Notes: generated by a model from the letters alone, not told the origin. Counted from the first letter of the stretch, positions 10,007-19,124 are shown. The stretch: DNA of 64,000 nt from Ancylobacter sp. Lp-2 (GCF_020523795.1 NZ_JAJALI010000005.1:310001-374000), one strand, 5' to 3'. Translations and numbers: made by a program.

Positions 10007-10849
10007 ATGTCGAGCGAACTGAAGACCATCATCGAGGACGCCTTCGAGAAGCGCGCGGAGATCGGCTTCGACGCCAAGGGTCCGGTTCGCGACGCCGTGA
10101 ACGAAGCGCTCGGCCTGCTCGATGCCGGCAAGGCGCGCGTCGCCGAGCAGGGCGCCGACGGCAACTGGAGCGTCAACCAGTGGCTCAAGAAGGCGGTGCT
10201 GCTGTCCTTCCGCCTCAACGACATGGCGCCGATCTCCGGCGCTCCCGGCGGCGCCAGCTGGTGGGACAAGGTGCCCTCGAAGTTCGACGGCTGGGGCGAG
10301 GCGGAATACCGCGCCGCCGGCTTCCGCGCCGTGCCCGGCTGCATCGTGCGCCGCTCGGCCTATATCGCGCCGAACGTGGTGCTGATGCCGTCCTTCGTCA
10401 ATCTCGGCGCCTCGGTCGGCGAGGGCTCGATGGTCGACACCTGGGCGACGGTGGGCTCCTGCGCCCAGATCGGCAAGCATGTGCACCTCTCCGGCGGCGT
10501 CGGCATCGGCGGCGTGCTGGAGCCGCTGCAGGCCGGTCCGGTGATCATCGAGGACGACTGCTTCATCGGCGCCCGCTCCGAGGTCGTCGAGGGCGTGATC
10601 GTGCGCAAGGGCTCGGTGCTGTCCATGGGCGTGTTCATCTCGGCGACCACCAAGATCGTCGACCGCGCCACCGGCGAGGTGTTCGTCGGCGAGGTGCCGG
10701 CCTATTCGGTGGTGGTGCCCGGCTCGCTGCCCGGCAAGCCGCTCCCCAATGGCGCGCCCGGCCCGTCGCTCTATTGTGCGGTGATCGTCAAGCGGGTGGA
10801 CGAGCAGACCCGTTCCAAGACCTCGATCAACGACCTGCTCAGGGACTGA
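10007..10849 (+). CDS. dapD: 2,3,4,5-tetrahydropyridine-2,6-dicarboxylate N-succinyltransferase
   Basis: Lysine/meso-diaminopimelate pathway: transfers succinyl from succinyl-CoA to tetrahydrodipicolinate. The 280-residue protein has the N-terminal helical domain (to about residue 100), then a left-handed beta-helix of hexapeptide repeats marked by [20 protein letters not shown] near residue 140 and an [14 protein letters not shown] stretch near 215. Length fits DapD (about 275-285). Start ATG at 10007. The next gene, dapE, begins five bases after its stop, so the two succinylase-branch enzymes are co-transcribed. Confidence 0.97.
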   Translation: MSSELKTIIEDAFEKRAEIGFDAKGPVRDAVNEALGLLDAGKARVAEQGADGNWSVNQWLKKAVLLSFRLNDMAPISGAPGGASWWDKVPSKFDGWGEAEYRAAGFRAVPGCIVRRSAYIAPNVVLMPSFVNLGASVGEGSMVDTWATVGSCAQIGKHVHLSGGVGIGGVLEPLQAGPVIIEDDCFIGARSEVVEGVIVRKGSVLSMGVFISATTKIVDRATGEVFVGEVPAYSVVVPGSLPGKPLPNGAPGPSLYCAVIVKRVDEQTRSKTSINDLLRD

Positions 10850-10854
10850 CCGCG

Positions 10855-12045
10855 ATGAGCGCGCTTGAGGCCCCCTCCGCCGCCGATCCCGTCGAGATCG
10901 CCCGCGCGCTCATCCGCTGCCCCTCGGTGACGCCCGAAGAGGGCGGCGCCCTCGCCTGTCTGGAGAAGCGGCTCGGCGCCGCCGGCTTCCGCGTGCACCG
11001 GGTGACGCTCACCGGGCCGGACACGCCGGACATCGAGAACCTCTATGCCCGCTTCGGCACGCGGGGCCCCAATCTCTGCTTCGCGGGGCATACCGACGTG
11101 GTGCCGCCCGGCGATCCCGCGCATTGGCGCTTCCCGCCCTTCGAGGCGGCGATCCATGGCGGCCTGCTCTATGGGCGCGGCGCGGTGGACATGAAGGGCG
11201 GCGTCGCCGCCTTCGTCGCTGCCGCGCTCGATCTGGCGGCGGAGCATGGCGACCGGCTGCCCGGCTCGATCTCGCTGCTGCTGACCGGCGACGAGGAAGG
11301 CCCGGCGATCAACGGCACCGAGAAACTGCTGCGCTGGCTCGCCGACCGCGACGAGCGGCTCGACCATTGCGTGCTCGGCGAGCCCTCCTCGCGCGCCGTG
11401 CTCGGCGACATGGTGAAGATCGGCCGGCGCGGCTCGCTCTCCGGCACCCTCATTGTGCACGGCAAGCAGGGCCATGTCGGCTACCCCCATCTCGCCGAGA
11501 ATCCGATCCCCGGCATCGCGAAGCTGATCGGCGCGCTCACCGCCGAGCCGCTGGACCGTGGCAACGCGCATTTCCAGGCCTCGAACCTCGAAGTCGTCTC
11601 GGTGGATGTCGGCAACCCGGCCTTCAACGTCATACCGGCCGAGGCGAAAGCCCGCTTCAACATTCGCTTCAACGATTTGTGGATGCCCGGCACGCTGAAG
11701 GCGGAGATCGAGCGCCGGCTCACCGCCGCCGCCGGCAACGCGGTGCGGTTCTCGGTGGCGTTCGAGGAGCGCTCCTCCGACAGCTTCCTCACCGCGCCCG
11801 GCGACTTCGTCGACCTGGTGACGGCGGCGATCCGCGAGACCACCGGCCAGACGCCGGAACTCTCCACCACCGGCGGCACCTCGGATGCCCGCTTCATCAA
11901 GGATTATTGCCCGGTGGTCGAGTTCGGGCTGGTCGGCACCTCGATGCATGCGGTGGACGAGGCGACACCGGTCGACGAGATCCGTGCGCTCACCCGCGTC
12001 TACAAGGACATCGCGGCACGCTACTTCGCGGCCTTCGGCCACTAG
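10855..12045 (+). CDS. dapE: Succinyl-diaminopimelate desuccinylase
   Basis: Removes succinate from N-succinyl-LL-diaminopimelate; a di-zinc M20-family amidohydrolase. In the 396-residue product the metal and catalytic motifs are clear: [13 protein letters not shown] (His-x-Asp) near residue 80, [10 protein letters not shown] near 107, [12 protein letters not shown] near 144 (catalytic Glu-Glu), VLGEPSS near 178, and TGGTSDARF near 340, with the last metal His near the C-terminus in [10 protein letters not shown] at 10855 lies five bases beyond the dapD stop. The third pathway gene, dapF, is 23 kb downstream at 34269. Confidence 0.96.
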   Translation: MSALEAPSAADPVEIARALIRCPSVTPEEGGALACLEKRLGAAGFRVHRVTLTGPDTPDIENLYARFGTRGPNLCFAGHTDVVPPGDPAHWRFPPFEAAIHGGLLYGRGAVDMKGGVAAFVAAALDLAAEHGDRLPGSISLLLTGDEEGPAINGTEKLLRWLADRDERLDHCVLGEPSSRAVLGDMVKIGRRGSLSGTLIVHGKQGHVGYPHLAENPIPGIAKLIGALTAEPLDRGNAHFQASNLEVVSVDVGNPAFNVIPAEAKARFNIRFNDLWMPGTLKAEIERRLTAAAGNAVRFSVAFEERSSDSFLTAPGDFVDLVTAAIRETTGQTPELSTTGGTSDARFIKDYCPVVEFGLVGTSMHAVDEATPVDEIRALTRVYKDIAARYFAAFGH

Positions 12046-12066
12046 GACGGCGATTTCCAGCGCGAC

Positions 12067-12396
12067 CTATTTGCTGCTGAGCGCCGGCGCCAGCGCCGAG
12101 CCGGCCGACATCGATTGCTGATAGCCGTCGACCTGGACGTTGCCGCTGATCTTCACGCATGTCGAGGTGCCGGCGATGCGGGTGAACCCCTTGCCGAAGC
12201 TCGCGCAGACCGGGTCCGGACGATCCTCCGCCGCGGATTGCGACGCAGGAGACGGGGACGTCTGAGCCTGAGCCGCCGGCTGTTTCGTGCTTCCCGCGAC
12301 GCCGGGCGACGAGGCCGCGACAAGCCCGGCCGCCACCAGCAGCGCGGGCGCAGCGAACCGGCGCAGGGCGCCATGGCTTCCGGCAAATGCACGCAT
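12067..12396 (-). CDS. Small secreted protein with Porin_2-type N-terminal signature
   Basis: A 109-residue protein with a signal-peptide-like N-terminus (Arg-rich, then ALLVAAGLVAASSPGVAG) and a Ser/Pro/Gln-rich linker. The C-terminal half, around residues 62-95, reads C-A-S-F-G-K-G-F-x-x-I-A-G-T-S-T-C-V-K-I-S-G, which closely resembles the C-x-x-x-G-x-G-F-x-x-x-P-G-x-x-x-C-x-K-x-G-G motif that opens mature alphaproteobacterial Porin_2 proteins, but the beta-barrel that should follow is absent. The chain ends about 25 residues later. It could be a free-standing small periplasmic protein or a porin remnant. It converges with dapE, stop to stop 21 bases apart. Confidence 0.6.
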   Translation of the reverse strand: MRAFAGSHGALRRFAAPALLVAAGLVAASSPGVAGSTKQPAAQAQTSPSPASQSAAEDRPDPVCASFGKGFTRIAGTSTCVKISGNVQVDGYQQSMSAGSALAPALSSK

Positions 12397-12613
12397 CGAC
12401 GACCTCCCTGCCCACCGGGATGTTACCCCATCCGGATGCTGCCAAGCTCGGCCCGGATTGCGGCCCGATCTTGGCGATGGACTTCACATCGAACCTGACG
12501 ATTCGAGAAGCCTATCACGCGGTCGGCGACGATATCCGGAAACAGGACCCGCCGGTCATTGGCGCACCGTCCCGCCGCCCCTAGGATGGCGGCGAATCGT
12601 GGAGAGCTTGCCG

Positions 12614-13042
12614 ATGTCGCAGTCGCCGATCCGCCCGGTCCTGGCGGTATCCACCGCCGTGTTTCGGAACGGGCAGGTGCTGCTCGCCCGGCGCGGGGCC
12701 GCCCCCTTGCGCGGATTGTGGTCGCTGCCCGGCGGGCGGCTGGAGCCGGGCGAGACGCTGGCGGAAGGCGCGGCCCGCGAGGTCATGGAGGAGGTCGGCG
12801 TCGCCTGCCGCGTGCTGGGCGTCGCCGGCGCGCTCGACATCATCCGCCGCGACGGGGCCGGCGAGGTCAGCACGCATTTCGTGGTGATCAGCCATGCCGG
12901 GCTATGGCTCGACGGCGAACCGTCGACCGGCCCCGAGGCGGCGGAGGTCGGCTGGTTCGACCCGCGCCAACTGCCCGCCGACGCCACTGACGGCCTCGCC
13001 GGCATCGTCATGGCGGCGCACGCGCTGGTCGCCGGCTCTTGA
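12614..13042 (+). CDS. NUDIX hydrolase (ADP-ribose pyrophosphatase-like)
   Basis: A 142-residue NUDIX protein. The NUDIX box is complete: G-G-R-L-E-P-G-E-T followed by A-R-E-V-M-E-E-V-G-V near residues 42-64, giving G-x5-E-x7-R-E-U-x-E-E-x-G-U. Such enzymes hydrolyse nucleoside diphosphates linked to another group; the small size and RGLWSLPGG resemble MutT/ADP-ribose pyrophosphatase subgroups, but substrate cannot be read from the sequence. ATG at 12614 chosen so that the first strand (VLAVSTAVF) begins a few residues in. Its stop overlaps or abuts the next gene on the same strand. Confidence 0.88.
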   Translation: MSQSPIRPVLAVSTAVFRNGQVLLARRGAAPLRGLWSLPGGRLEPGETLAEGAAREVMEEVGVACRVLGVAGALDIIRRDGAGEVSTHFVVISHAGLWLDGEPSTGPEAAEVGWFDPRQLPADATDGLAGIVMAAHALVAGS

Positions 13043-13074
13043 CGCCGCCGCCGCTCCGGCCCACCACAGGCGGG

Positions 13075-13521
13075 ATGACACGCTGCCCGGAACATCCTGC
13101 CACCGCACGACCGGTCCGCCGGCGCCTCGGGATTGGCGCGGCTTTCATCTGCCTCGCGCTGGCCCTGTCGGCATCGGCCGGCGCGCAGACCGCAGCCGCC
13201 CCCAATCAGGGTTCGGCCCCGCCCTATGAAGCCGACATGCTGCAGCTGGCGGAGATACTGGGCGCGCTGCACTACATCCGCCCGCTCTGCGGCGCCCCGG
13301 ATGCCGGACGCTGGCGCGACGAGATGCAGGGGATCATCGACACCGAGCAGCCCTCCGACGAGCGGCGCGGCCTGCTGATCGCCGCCTTCAACCGCGGCTA
13401 TGAAAGCTACCGGCAGGGCTATCGCAGTTGCACGCCCTCCGCCGAGCTGGCGGCGCAGCGTTATCTCGAGGCCGGCGCCCGGCTGTCGCGCGACATCGCC
13501 GCGCGCTATGGCAGCAACTAG
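13075..13521 (+). CDS. TIGR02301 family secreted protein
   Basis: A predicted periplasmic protein of about 148 residues, with a signal peptide (RRRLGIGAAFICLALALSASAGA) and a mature helical domain. The pattern QLAEILGALHYIRPLCG...W R-D-E-M, then RRGLLIAAFNRGYESYRQGYRSCTP, is characteristic of the alphaproteobacterial TIGR02301 family, function unknown; two conserved cysteines (in PLCG and SCTP) may pair. ATG at 13075 follows AGGCGGG; a TTG at 13039 overlapping the NUDIX stop is the alternative start. Its TAG stop is also the first base triplet of the structured repeat that follows. Confidence 0.8.
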   Translation: MTRCPEHPATARPVRRRLGIGAAFICLALALSASAGAQTAAAPNQGSAPPYEADMLQLAEILGALHYIRPLCGAPDAGRWRDEMQGIIDTEQPSDERRGLLIAAFNRGYESYRQGYRSCTPSAELAAQRYLEAGARLSRDIAARYGSN

Positions 13522-13624
13522 AGCGTTTTCGAGCGAAGTGGAATCCGGTTCGCGTGAAGAAAACGCGTCCGAACAAGACCCTGGAGTCTTTCCGGTGAGC
13601 CCGAGTTCACCGGAAAGGCTCCAG
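13519..13624. repeat. Structured intergenic repeat, copy 1
   Basis: About 106 bases with two stem-loops. The first has an outer stem GCGTTTTC (13523-13530) with GAAAACGC (13559-13566) and an inner GCGAA/TTCGC stem around a GTGGAATCCG loop. The second pairs CTGGAGTCTTTCCGGTGA (13581-13598) with 13607-13624, 17 of 18 bases matched, eight-base loop. A second copy with the same plan is at 28443-28551. This style of TAGAGC-TTTTC-GGAATC intergenic repeat is familiar from Hyphomicrobiales genomes. It overlaps the TAG stop of the preceding gene. Confidence 0.75.
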
Positions 13625-13664
13625 CCGCGCAGGACGACCCGGATGACGCGACACGGATGACACC

Positions 13665-14330
13665 ATGACCGCAGACGCGACCTCGCCGATTGCTGCCACC
13701 CCGATCGGCGGCCCGCCGATCGCCGCCCAGAGCTGGCATGTCGATGTCGACGGCCTCGACGTCGAGCTGCCGATCGTGCCGCTGGGGCCGGATTTCGCCA
13801 TCTCGCTGATGATGGTCATCGATCTCGGGGTGACGTTCGGCACCTTTGTCGGCACCCGCCTTGCCGACCGGCTGCGCCCGCTGAAGCCGGATGTGGTGGT
13901 CGGCGCCGCCACGCTCGGCATTCCCATCGCCATCGAGGTCAGCCGCGCGCTCGGCCTCGACCAGTATGTGATCCTGCAGAAGTCGCCCAAGGTGCATCTC
14001 GGCGACGCGCTGGTGCAGACGATCTCCTCCATCACCTCCAAGGGCGAGCAGAAGCTGCTTCTGGACCGCCGCATGATCCCGCTGCTGGCCGGCCGCCGGG
14101 TGGTGGTGGTCGACGACGTCGTGGCGTCGGGCTCCAGCCTGAAGGGCTCGATCGACCTCGTGCGTCGCGCCGGGGGGCAGGTGGTCGGCGTGGGCGTGAT
14201 CCTTACCGAGGCACGCGCCTGGCAGGAAGTGCTCGGCGAGGACGCCGCGCTGATCCGCAGCCTCGGACATATTCCACAATTCGCCGCGACGGCGGGCGAG
14301 TGGCAGCCGATCCCCGAGACGTTCCTGTAA
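13665..14330 (+). CDS. Type I phosphoribosyltransferase (adenine PRTase-like)
   Basis: A 221-residue cytoplasmic protein with a type I PRTase fold. The PRPP-binding loop VVVVDDVVASGSSLKG is near residues 145-160 and VVGAATLGIPIAIEVSRALG, the first substrate loop region, near 83. It resembles adenine/xanthine phosphoribosyltransferases but is longer at the N-terminus than Apt (about 170-180), so the base it uses is uncertain. ATG at 13665. It stands alone after the intergenic repeat. Confidence 0.8.
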   Translation: MTADATSPIAATPIGGPPIAAQSWHVDVDGLDVELPIVPLGPDFAISLMMVIDLGVTFGTFVGTRLADRLRPLKPDVVVGAATLGIPIAIEVSRALGLDQYVILQKSPKVHLGDALVQTISSITSKGEQKLLLDRRMIPLLAGRRVVVVDDVVASGSSLKGSIDLVRRAGGQVVGVGVILTEARAWQEVLGEDAALIRSLGHIPQFAATAGEWQPIPETFL

Positions 14331-14370
14331 GGACCGAGGCTGGTTGCAACTGACCGGCAACTGGCCGGCG

Positions 14371-14484
14371 CTACTTCTTCCGCTTACCCTTGGCCGCGTC
14401 GAACGCGACGATGGCGATCCCGGCGGCGCCGAGCACATACATGGCGGACACGGTAGCAAGCGGCGAGAGGCTGAAGAAGCTCAT
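14371..14484 (-). CDS. 37-residue single-pass membrane peptide
   Basis: A very short gene: MSFFSLSPLATVSAMYVLG, then AAGIAIVAFDAA and a basic KGKRKK tail. One hydrophobic helix of about 20 residues followed by a positively charged end suggests a single-pass inner-membrane peptide with its C-terminus in the cytoplasm. ATG at 14484 has AGGA about eight bases upstream. A longer in-frame extension to 14652 reads as low-complexity sequence and is not favoured. I believe similar peptides occur in related genomes but cannot verify. Function unknown. Confidence 0.55.
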   Translation of the reverse strand: MSFFSLSPLATVSAMYVLGAAGIAIVAFDAAKGKRKK

Positions 14485-14648
14485 GGCTGCATCCTGACGT
14501 GCGAACGCGAGCGGTTGGACATGCCTGGATAGCCCGGCAGGCCCGCCAGTCCCACACCGGGCTGCGGCGACATCGATCACAAAGCCGGATTGGCGCGCGA
14601 AGCCGGGCGTGTTCAGACCGGCAATCGCGCCATCGGCGCCACCGCGGC

Positions 14649-15482
14649 TCAAGCCGAGGCGAAGTCGGTGGACACGCTGAGCTCCTGCCAGCGCTGCAAT
14701 TCCTCCAGTCGCCCACGATCCGCCTCGACAAGCGCCCGGAAGGCATCGCTGCCGAGCGCCAGTCGCAGCGGCGGCTTCTCCATGGCGGCGATCTGCACGA
14801 CGACGCTGGCCGCGCGCACGGGATCGCCCGGTTGGCGGCCGTCGAAATCGCGCTGCATGCGGGCCGCGGCGCCTACCACCGCATCATATTCGGGCCGCCC
14901 TTCCCGGATCGTGGTGGATGCCCCTGCGAAATCGGTGCGGAAACCGCCGGGTTCCAGAACGGTGACGGCGACACCAACCAGCGCCATTTCGCGCGCCAGG
15001 ACCTCCGAGAACCCCTCCACGCCCCATTTCGCCGCCGAGTAGCCCGCACGTCCGGGGGCGCCGATCCGCCCTCCCACCGAGGAGAGCTGGATGATGTGGC
15101 CGGAGCCTTGAGCACGAAGGACCGGTATGACCGCCTTGGTGACGATGATGGTGCCGAACAGGTTGGTTTCGATCTCCCGACGAAAATCGGCTAGGTCGGT
15201 GTCCTCGACAGATCCGATATTGCCGTAGCCGGCATTGTTCACCACGACGTCGATTCGACCGAAGGCCTTCAGGGCCGACGCCACCGCGGCCTCGGCCGCC
15301 TCGGCGTCGGTGACGTCGAGCGGAACAGCCAGAATGGCGTTCCCATGGGTATCGGCGAGATCGGCCAGCCCTTCGGGGTTGCGGGCGGTGGCGACGACGC
15401 GATGGCCGGCCTGCAAGGCGGCCTCGACGATGGCCCGTCCCAATCCCCGCGTGCTGCCGGTCACGAACCAGACCTTGGACAT
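14649..15482 (-). CDS. Short-chain dehydrogenase/reductase
   Basis: A 277-residue classical SDR, NAD(P)-dependent oxidoreductase of unknown substrate. Cofactor motif VTGSTRGLGRAI at residues 6-17, Asp in PLDVTD, NNAG near residue 83, the catalytic Ser in QLSSVGG, and Tyr-x-x-x-Lys as YSAAK near 150. An Arg (TARNPE) after beta-2 suggests NADPH. ATG at 15482 has AGGAGC upstream. Divergent from the DUF1993 gene over 194 bases. Confidence 0.9.
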   Translation of the reverse strand: MSKVWFVTGSTRGLGRAIVEAALQAGHRVVATARNPEGLADLADTHGNAILAVPLDVTDAEAAEAAVASALKAFGRIDVVVNNAGYGNIGSVEDTDLADFRREIETNLFGTIIVTKAVIPVLRAQGSGHIIQLSSVGGRIGAPGRAGYSAAKWGVEGFSEVLAREMALVGVAVTVLEPGGFRTDFAGASTTIREGRPEYDAVVGAAARMQRDFDGRQPGDPVRAASVVVQIAAMEKPPLRLALGSDAFRALVEADRGRLEELQRWQELSVSTDFASA

Positions 15483-15676
15483 GATCGCTCCTGCTCCTGT
15501 GGACATGGCCGTCATCCCACTAACGCCGGCGCGGGTCTTTCGTCCTCGCCGGATGACGATCGGCCCCGAAGAGCGGCGGAGGCATCCGCCGAAGGTTGGC
15601 GCGACGCCATCGTCAGCCCATATGAGAGCGGCCAAGACGGCTATCCTTGAAACACGCTCGCTCGCTGGAGATGTGC

Positions 15677-16183
15677 ATGTCCGTTTCGATCTATGACGCG
15701 TCGATCCCTGTCTTTCTGCGGGCTTTCGACAATTTCTCGGCGATCCTCGACAAGGGAGAGACATTCGCCCAGGTGAAGGGCGTCGATCCCCGCACATTGG
15801 TGGAAGCGCGCCTCGCGCCGGACATGCTGTCGCTGGCCGGACAGGTTCAGCGGGCGAGCGATACGGCGAAGTTCTGCGCCGCGCGTCTCACCGCGACCGA
15901 GAGCCCGGGCTTCGACGACAATGAAGCCAGCTTCGCCGACCTGCAGGCGCGGATCGCCAAGACCGTGAGCTATCTGAAGGGCGTCGACGCGTCGGCATTC
16001 GACGGCAGCGAGCAGCGCCAGATCGTGCTGAAGCGCCGTCAGGGCGAGGTCACGCTCGATGGCCGCGGCTATCTCCTCACTTTTGCGCTGCCCAACTTCT
16101 TCTTTCACGTCACGACGGGGTACGACATCCTGCGCCAGGCCGGCGTACCGGTTGGAAAATCGGACTTTCTCGGCCCGCTGTGA
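15677..16183 (+). CDS. DUF1993 domain-containing protein
   Basis: A 168-residue DUF1993 protein: the opening SVSIYDASIPVFLRAFDNFSAIL and the R-L-A-P-D-M-L-S-L stretch near 46 are typical, and FALPNFFFHVTTGYDILRQAGVPVGK near the C-terminus matches the conserved end. The family is a four-helix DinB-like fold, sometimes metal binding; His in FFHVTT is a possible ligand. ATG at 15677 is used because GGAG lies six bases upstream; ATG at 15671 is too close to it. Function unknown. Confidence 0.85.
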   Translation: MSVSIYDASIPVFLRAFDNFSAILDKGETFAQVKGVDPRTLVEARLAPDMLSLAGQVQRASDTAKFCAARLTATESPGFDDNEASFADLQARIAKTVSYLKGVDASAFDGSEQRQIVLKRRQGEVTLDGRGYLLTFALPNFFFHVTTGYDILRQAGVPVGKSDFLGPL

Positions 16184-16588
16184 TCCTTCATCGGCACGAC
16201 GGCCAGCCGTCGTGCCGCCTTGTCGATCCGAATATTCACGTCGCACGATGCAGGGCGGCCGCGTCGTCGCGAGGCGCCCTGCAAGGAACCACCCTGTAAG
16301 GAAGCGCCTGCCTATCTGCGGTCGCCCCGATGCCCGTCGGTGGCTTGCCGGGCCGAGCGCGAGAGGAACGGATCACCGCGATCCCCCCTACCCTCGACCG
16401 CGGCGACGCCGCTCCCGATCACAGAGCGGGGGTGGAGCCCTGCCCCCCTCGAATGACCGCGATCGAGCGCTCGACGCACCCGCATGTCGACGGCTGTCGT
16501 GCGGAGAGCGCTTCCATGCCGCCCCAGGAATAACCCGCGTGATCGTCACGCCCGCTCGGCGGCAGGCCGGCATCGCGCATTTTGCGGC
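16184..16588. other. Non-coding gap before the flavoprotein 3' end
   Basis: About 405 bases. Open frames exist but give Arg/Pro/Ser strings with no family likeness. A short AAGGAACCACCCTGTAAGGAA near-repeat (AAGGAA twice within 20 bases, around 16280-16302) was the only pattern noticed. No tRNA, terminator or promoter is supported. Confidence 0.55.
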
Positions 16589-17977
16589 CTACATGGCCGG
16601 CTTCATCTCCGCCAGCAGCGTCGGGATCAGTTCCGACACCGTGGGATGGATCGGTACCGCGCGCTGGAAGACCGTGTAGGGAACGTCGGCCTTCATGACG
16701 TCGAGCAGTCCGTGAATGGCTTCGTCACCGCCGGTACCGAGAATCGCGGCTCCGAGGATCCGCTGCGTCTGGGCGTCGACGACCACCTTCATGAAGCCCT
16801 GCGTCTCGGCTTTCTCGACCGCACGGCCCACTTTGCTCATCGGCCGGGTGCCGATCAGCAGCGGTCGGCCGGTCTGGCGGGCCTGCGCCTCCGTCATGCC
16901 GACACGTCCCAACGGAGGGTCGGTATAGAGCGCATAACCGGGGAGCCGCTCGCTCACCTTCCATTCCCGGCCATCCAGCAGGTTGGCCGCGACGATCTCG
17001 AAGTCGTTATACGCGGTATGGGTGAACGCTCCCCGCCCGTTGCAGTCGCCCAGCGCATAGACACCGGGCACGCTGGTCTCGAGGAAATCGTCGACCGTCA
17101 CATAGCCGCGCGCGTCGAGCCGGATGCCGGCGGCCTCCAGCCCGAGATCGTCGGTGTTCGGCCGCCGGCCGAGGGCGAGCAGCACATGCGTGCCGACGAT
17201 CTCCGGCGCGCCCTCAGTGCAGCCGACCCGCACCACCACGCCGTCCGCGTGCCGTGCGAAGCTCAGGCATTCGGCACCGGTCCGCACCTCGATGCCCTCC
17301 GCCTGCAATATTTCGCGGATGGCGGCCGAAACGTCCTCGTCCTCGCGGGCGACCAAACGGCCGCTCTTCTCGACGACGGTCACGCGCGAACCGAAGCGGC
17401 GGAACATCTGCGCGAATTCGAGGCCGATATAGGAGCCGCCGATCACCACCAGATGCGCCGGCACGGTGGCGAGTTCGACCATGTCGCTATTGGTGAGATA
17501 GGGCACGTCCCCGATGCCGGGCAGGTCCGGCACCGCCGCCCGTCCGCCGACATTGATGAAGATCTGCGGCGCGGTAAGCACCGTACCGGCCACCTCGACG
17601 TCGTGCGGACCGGTGAAGCGGGCATGGCCATGAAACACGGTGCAGCCATCCATGCCGTCCAGCCAGCTCTCGATCCCGGCACGTCCGTCCTGGATGATCT
17701 TTTCCGCGCGGGCCTGGACCCTCGTCATGTCGATAGCCGGCGCCCCGTTCAGCACCACGCCGAATTCCGCCGCCCGCTGCGCCATGCGGGCGGCATAGGC
17801 GCTCGCCACCAGCGTCTTGGTCGGCTTGCAGCCGGTATTGACGCAGGTGCCGCCGAAATGCCGGCGTTCGATCAGCGCCACGCGCTGGCCGGCCGCCGTC
17901 AGCCGGCCGGCTAGCGACGGGCCGGCCTGACCGGCACCGATGATGATCGCGTCGAAACCGCGCGCCGCATCCGCCAT
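16589..17977 (-). CDS. Mercuric-reductase-like FAD-dependent pyridine nucleotide-disulfide oxidoreductase
   Basis: A 462-residue class I flavoprotein disulfide reductase. FAD site IIIGAGQAGPSLAGRL at residue 10, redox-active pair C-V-N-T-G-C (GGTCVNTGCKPTK) near 42-53, NAD(P) site VVIGGSYIGLEFAQM near 170, second FAD motif VYALGDCNGRGAFTHTAYND near 300, and the dimerisation domain ending in IHPTVSELIPTLL with the catalytic His and Glu. It lacks an N-terminal heavy-metal domain and the C-terminal Cys pair of true MerA, and no mer genes are adjacent, so it is probably a general reductase of the MerA/SthA/Lpd type. Its ATG overlaps the stop of the DUF4126 gene (TGATG), so they are coupled. Confidence 0.88.
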   Translation of the reverse strand: MADAARGFDAIIIGAGQAGPSLAGRLTAAGQRVALIERRHFGGTCVNTGCKPTKTLVASAYAARMAQRAAEFGVVLNGAPAIDMTRVQARAEKIIQDGRAGIESWLDGMDGCTVFHGHARFTGPHDVEVAGTVLTAPQIFINVGGRAAVPDLPGIGDVPYLTNSDMVELATVPAHLVVIGGSYIGLEFAQMFRRFGSRVTVVEKSGRLVAREDEDVSAAIREILQAEGIEVRTGAECLSFARHADGVVVRVGCTEGAPEIVGTHVLLALGRRPNTDDLGLEAAGIRLDARGYVTVDDFLETSVPGVYALGDCNGRGAFTHTAYNDFEIVAANLLDGREWKVSERLPGYALYTDPPLGRVGMTEAQARQTGRPLLIGTRPMSKVGRAVEKAETQGFMKVVVDAQTQRILGAAILGTGGDEAIHGLLDVMKADVPYTVFQRAVPIHPTVSELIPTLLAEMKPAM

Positions 17978-18435
17978 CACGCCACCATGACGATGATGAC
18001 GGCGCCGATGATCGCCACGGCGTCCTCGATCAGGGCGGCCGGGCGGTCCTGGCCGAACACCCCGGCAAGGCGCCCGCGCGCCCACCGCCCGCCCAGCGTG
18101 CCGATCACGGCGCCGATCGCACCCGCTACCGCGCCGCCCGCCAGGCTGCCCCCGGCCACGCCGAGACAGGCGCCGCAGAGCGCGCCGCTGATCAGCCGCG
18201 CAGCGAATTGCGGCGGCACCGTCCGGCTGGGCGTCGTCGGCAGCTGGTCGGTGACGAATTCCACCAGCGCCAGCGCGCTGAAGATCCAGGGTGACCACGC
18301 ATAGCCCATGAAGGCGAGCGGCGAGGCGGAAAGGTCGATCCAGCCGAGATGGGCCGCCCAGGCGATCGCTGCCGGTGCGGTCATCGCCCGCAAGCCGGCA
18401 ACGATACCAATCGACGAGGCAAGAAAATACAGCAT
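17977..18435 (-). CDS. DUF4126 family membrane protein
   Basis: A 152-residue protein with several hydrophobic segments and Gly/Ala-rich helices (GAVAGAIGAVIGTLGG). The opening ASSIGIVAGLRAMTAPAAIAW and VEFVTDQLPTTPSRTVPPQFAARLISGAL around residue 60 are hallmarks of DUF4126. The Asp-x-x-Pro-Thr-Thr-Pro-Ser-Arg loop is presumably between helices. ATG at 18435. Translationally coupled to the flavoprotein gene downstream, suggesting a shared, unknown role in redox or membrane function. Confidence 0.82.
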   Translation of the reverse strand: MLYFLASSIGIVAGLRAMTAPAAIAWAAHLGWIDLSASPLAFMGYAWSPWIFSALALVEFVTDQLPTTPSRTVPPQFAARLISGALCGACLGVAGGSLAGGAVAGAIGAVIGTLGGRWARGRLAGVFGQDRPAALIEDAVAIIGAVIIVMVA

Positions 18436-18651
18436 GCATCCCCCGATGAACTATTCGCCGCCTCGGGCGCCCGCACGGCTCCGAGGGGTGGTCGCGTATC
18501 ACGGTATCAAGTGGTAGCGCATGAATTCGGGCAAGTACCCAAGCCGCCATGGTTCCGGACGCCTCGGGGGCTTTCACGACAGATCGATGCCATCGGATCG
18601 CCACGCGCAGAAGGTAGCCCACAGACCCGCAGTCGACGAGGAGGTTCTGCA

Positions 18652-19050
18652 ATGGTGGCTCGCCCGCTGCTGACGGCCATGTTCTTCGCGGCCGCCGCTC
18701 TTCCCTTGTCCGCGGAAGGGGGCTGTTGCGATCCGGCAAGCCCCTTCCGGCCCGGCGAGGCCTATCCCGAGACGCTCGCGACCTGCGAGACCCTGCCTCA
18801 CTGGGCGGATCGGGCGCCGGCGACGGACGATCGGATCACGCTCGGCCTGAAGGGAAAACTGACCGGCGTGCATTCCGACGGCGTGATGGCCTATCTGTTG
18901 ATGTGCGAGCCGGCGGCGGTGCAGGTCATGTGCGTCACCTACGGCACCAACGGACTGGCCCCCGGAGATAGCGTCGTGTTCGGCGGGGGGTATAGCCGGG
19001 TGGACGCCCATCACGTGATGCTCGACCCCTGCCTCGCCTCGGTCGAGTAA
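18652..19050 (+). CDS. Small secreted protein, unrecognised family
   Basis: A 132-residue product with a clear signal peptide (ARPLLTAMFFAAAALPLSA) and a cysteine-containing mature part: GCCDP just after the likely cleavage, further Cys in LATCETL, LLMCEP, VMCVTYG and LDPC. The even spread of six Cys suggests disulfides in the periplasm. Alternating hydrophobic stretches (RITLGLKGKLTGVHSDGV) suggest a small beta barrel. Start ATG at 18652 has GAGGAGG 8-9 bases upstream. No family recognised. Confidence 0.7.
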   Translation: MVARPLLTAMFFAAAALPLSAEGGCCDPASPFRPGEAYPETLATCETLPHWADRAPATDDRITLGLKGKLTGVHSDGVMAYLLMCEPAAVQVMCVTYGTNGLAPGDSVVFGGGYSRVDAHHVMLDPCLASVE

Positions 19051-19124
19051 CGCCGAGACGGGAGCGATGTCGCGTCGCCCTCGAAGGCTGCCTTCCCGCG
19101 GCGCGTGCTTTGGGAGATCTGGTT

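Noticed and set aside
16589-17977. Mercury-resistance locus
   Set aside because: The flavoprotein has the N-terminal redox Cys pair common to the superfamily but lacks MerA's C-terminal Cys pair and any mer neighbour.
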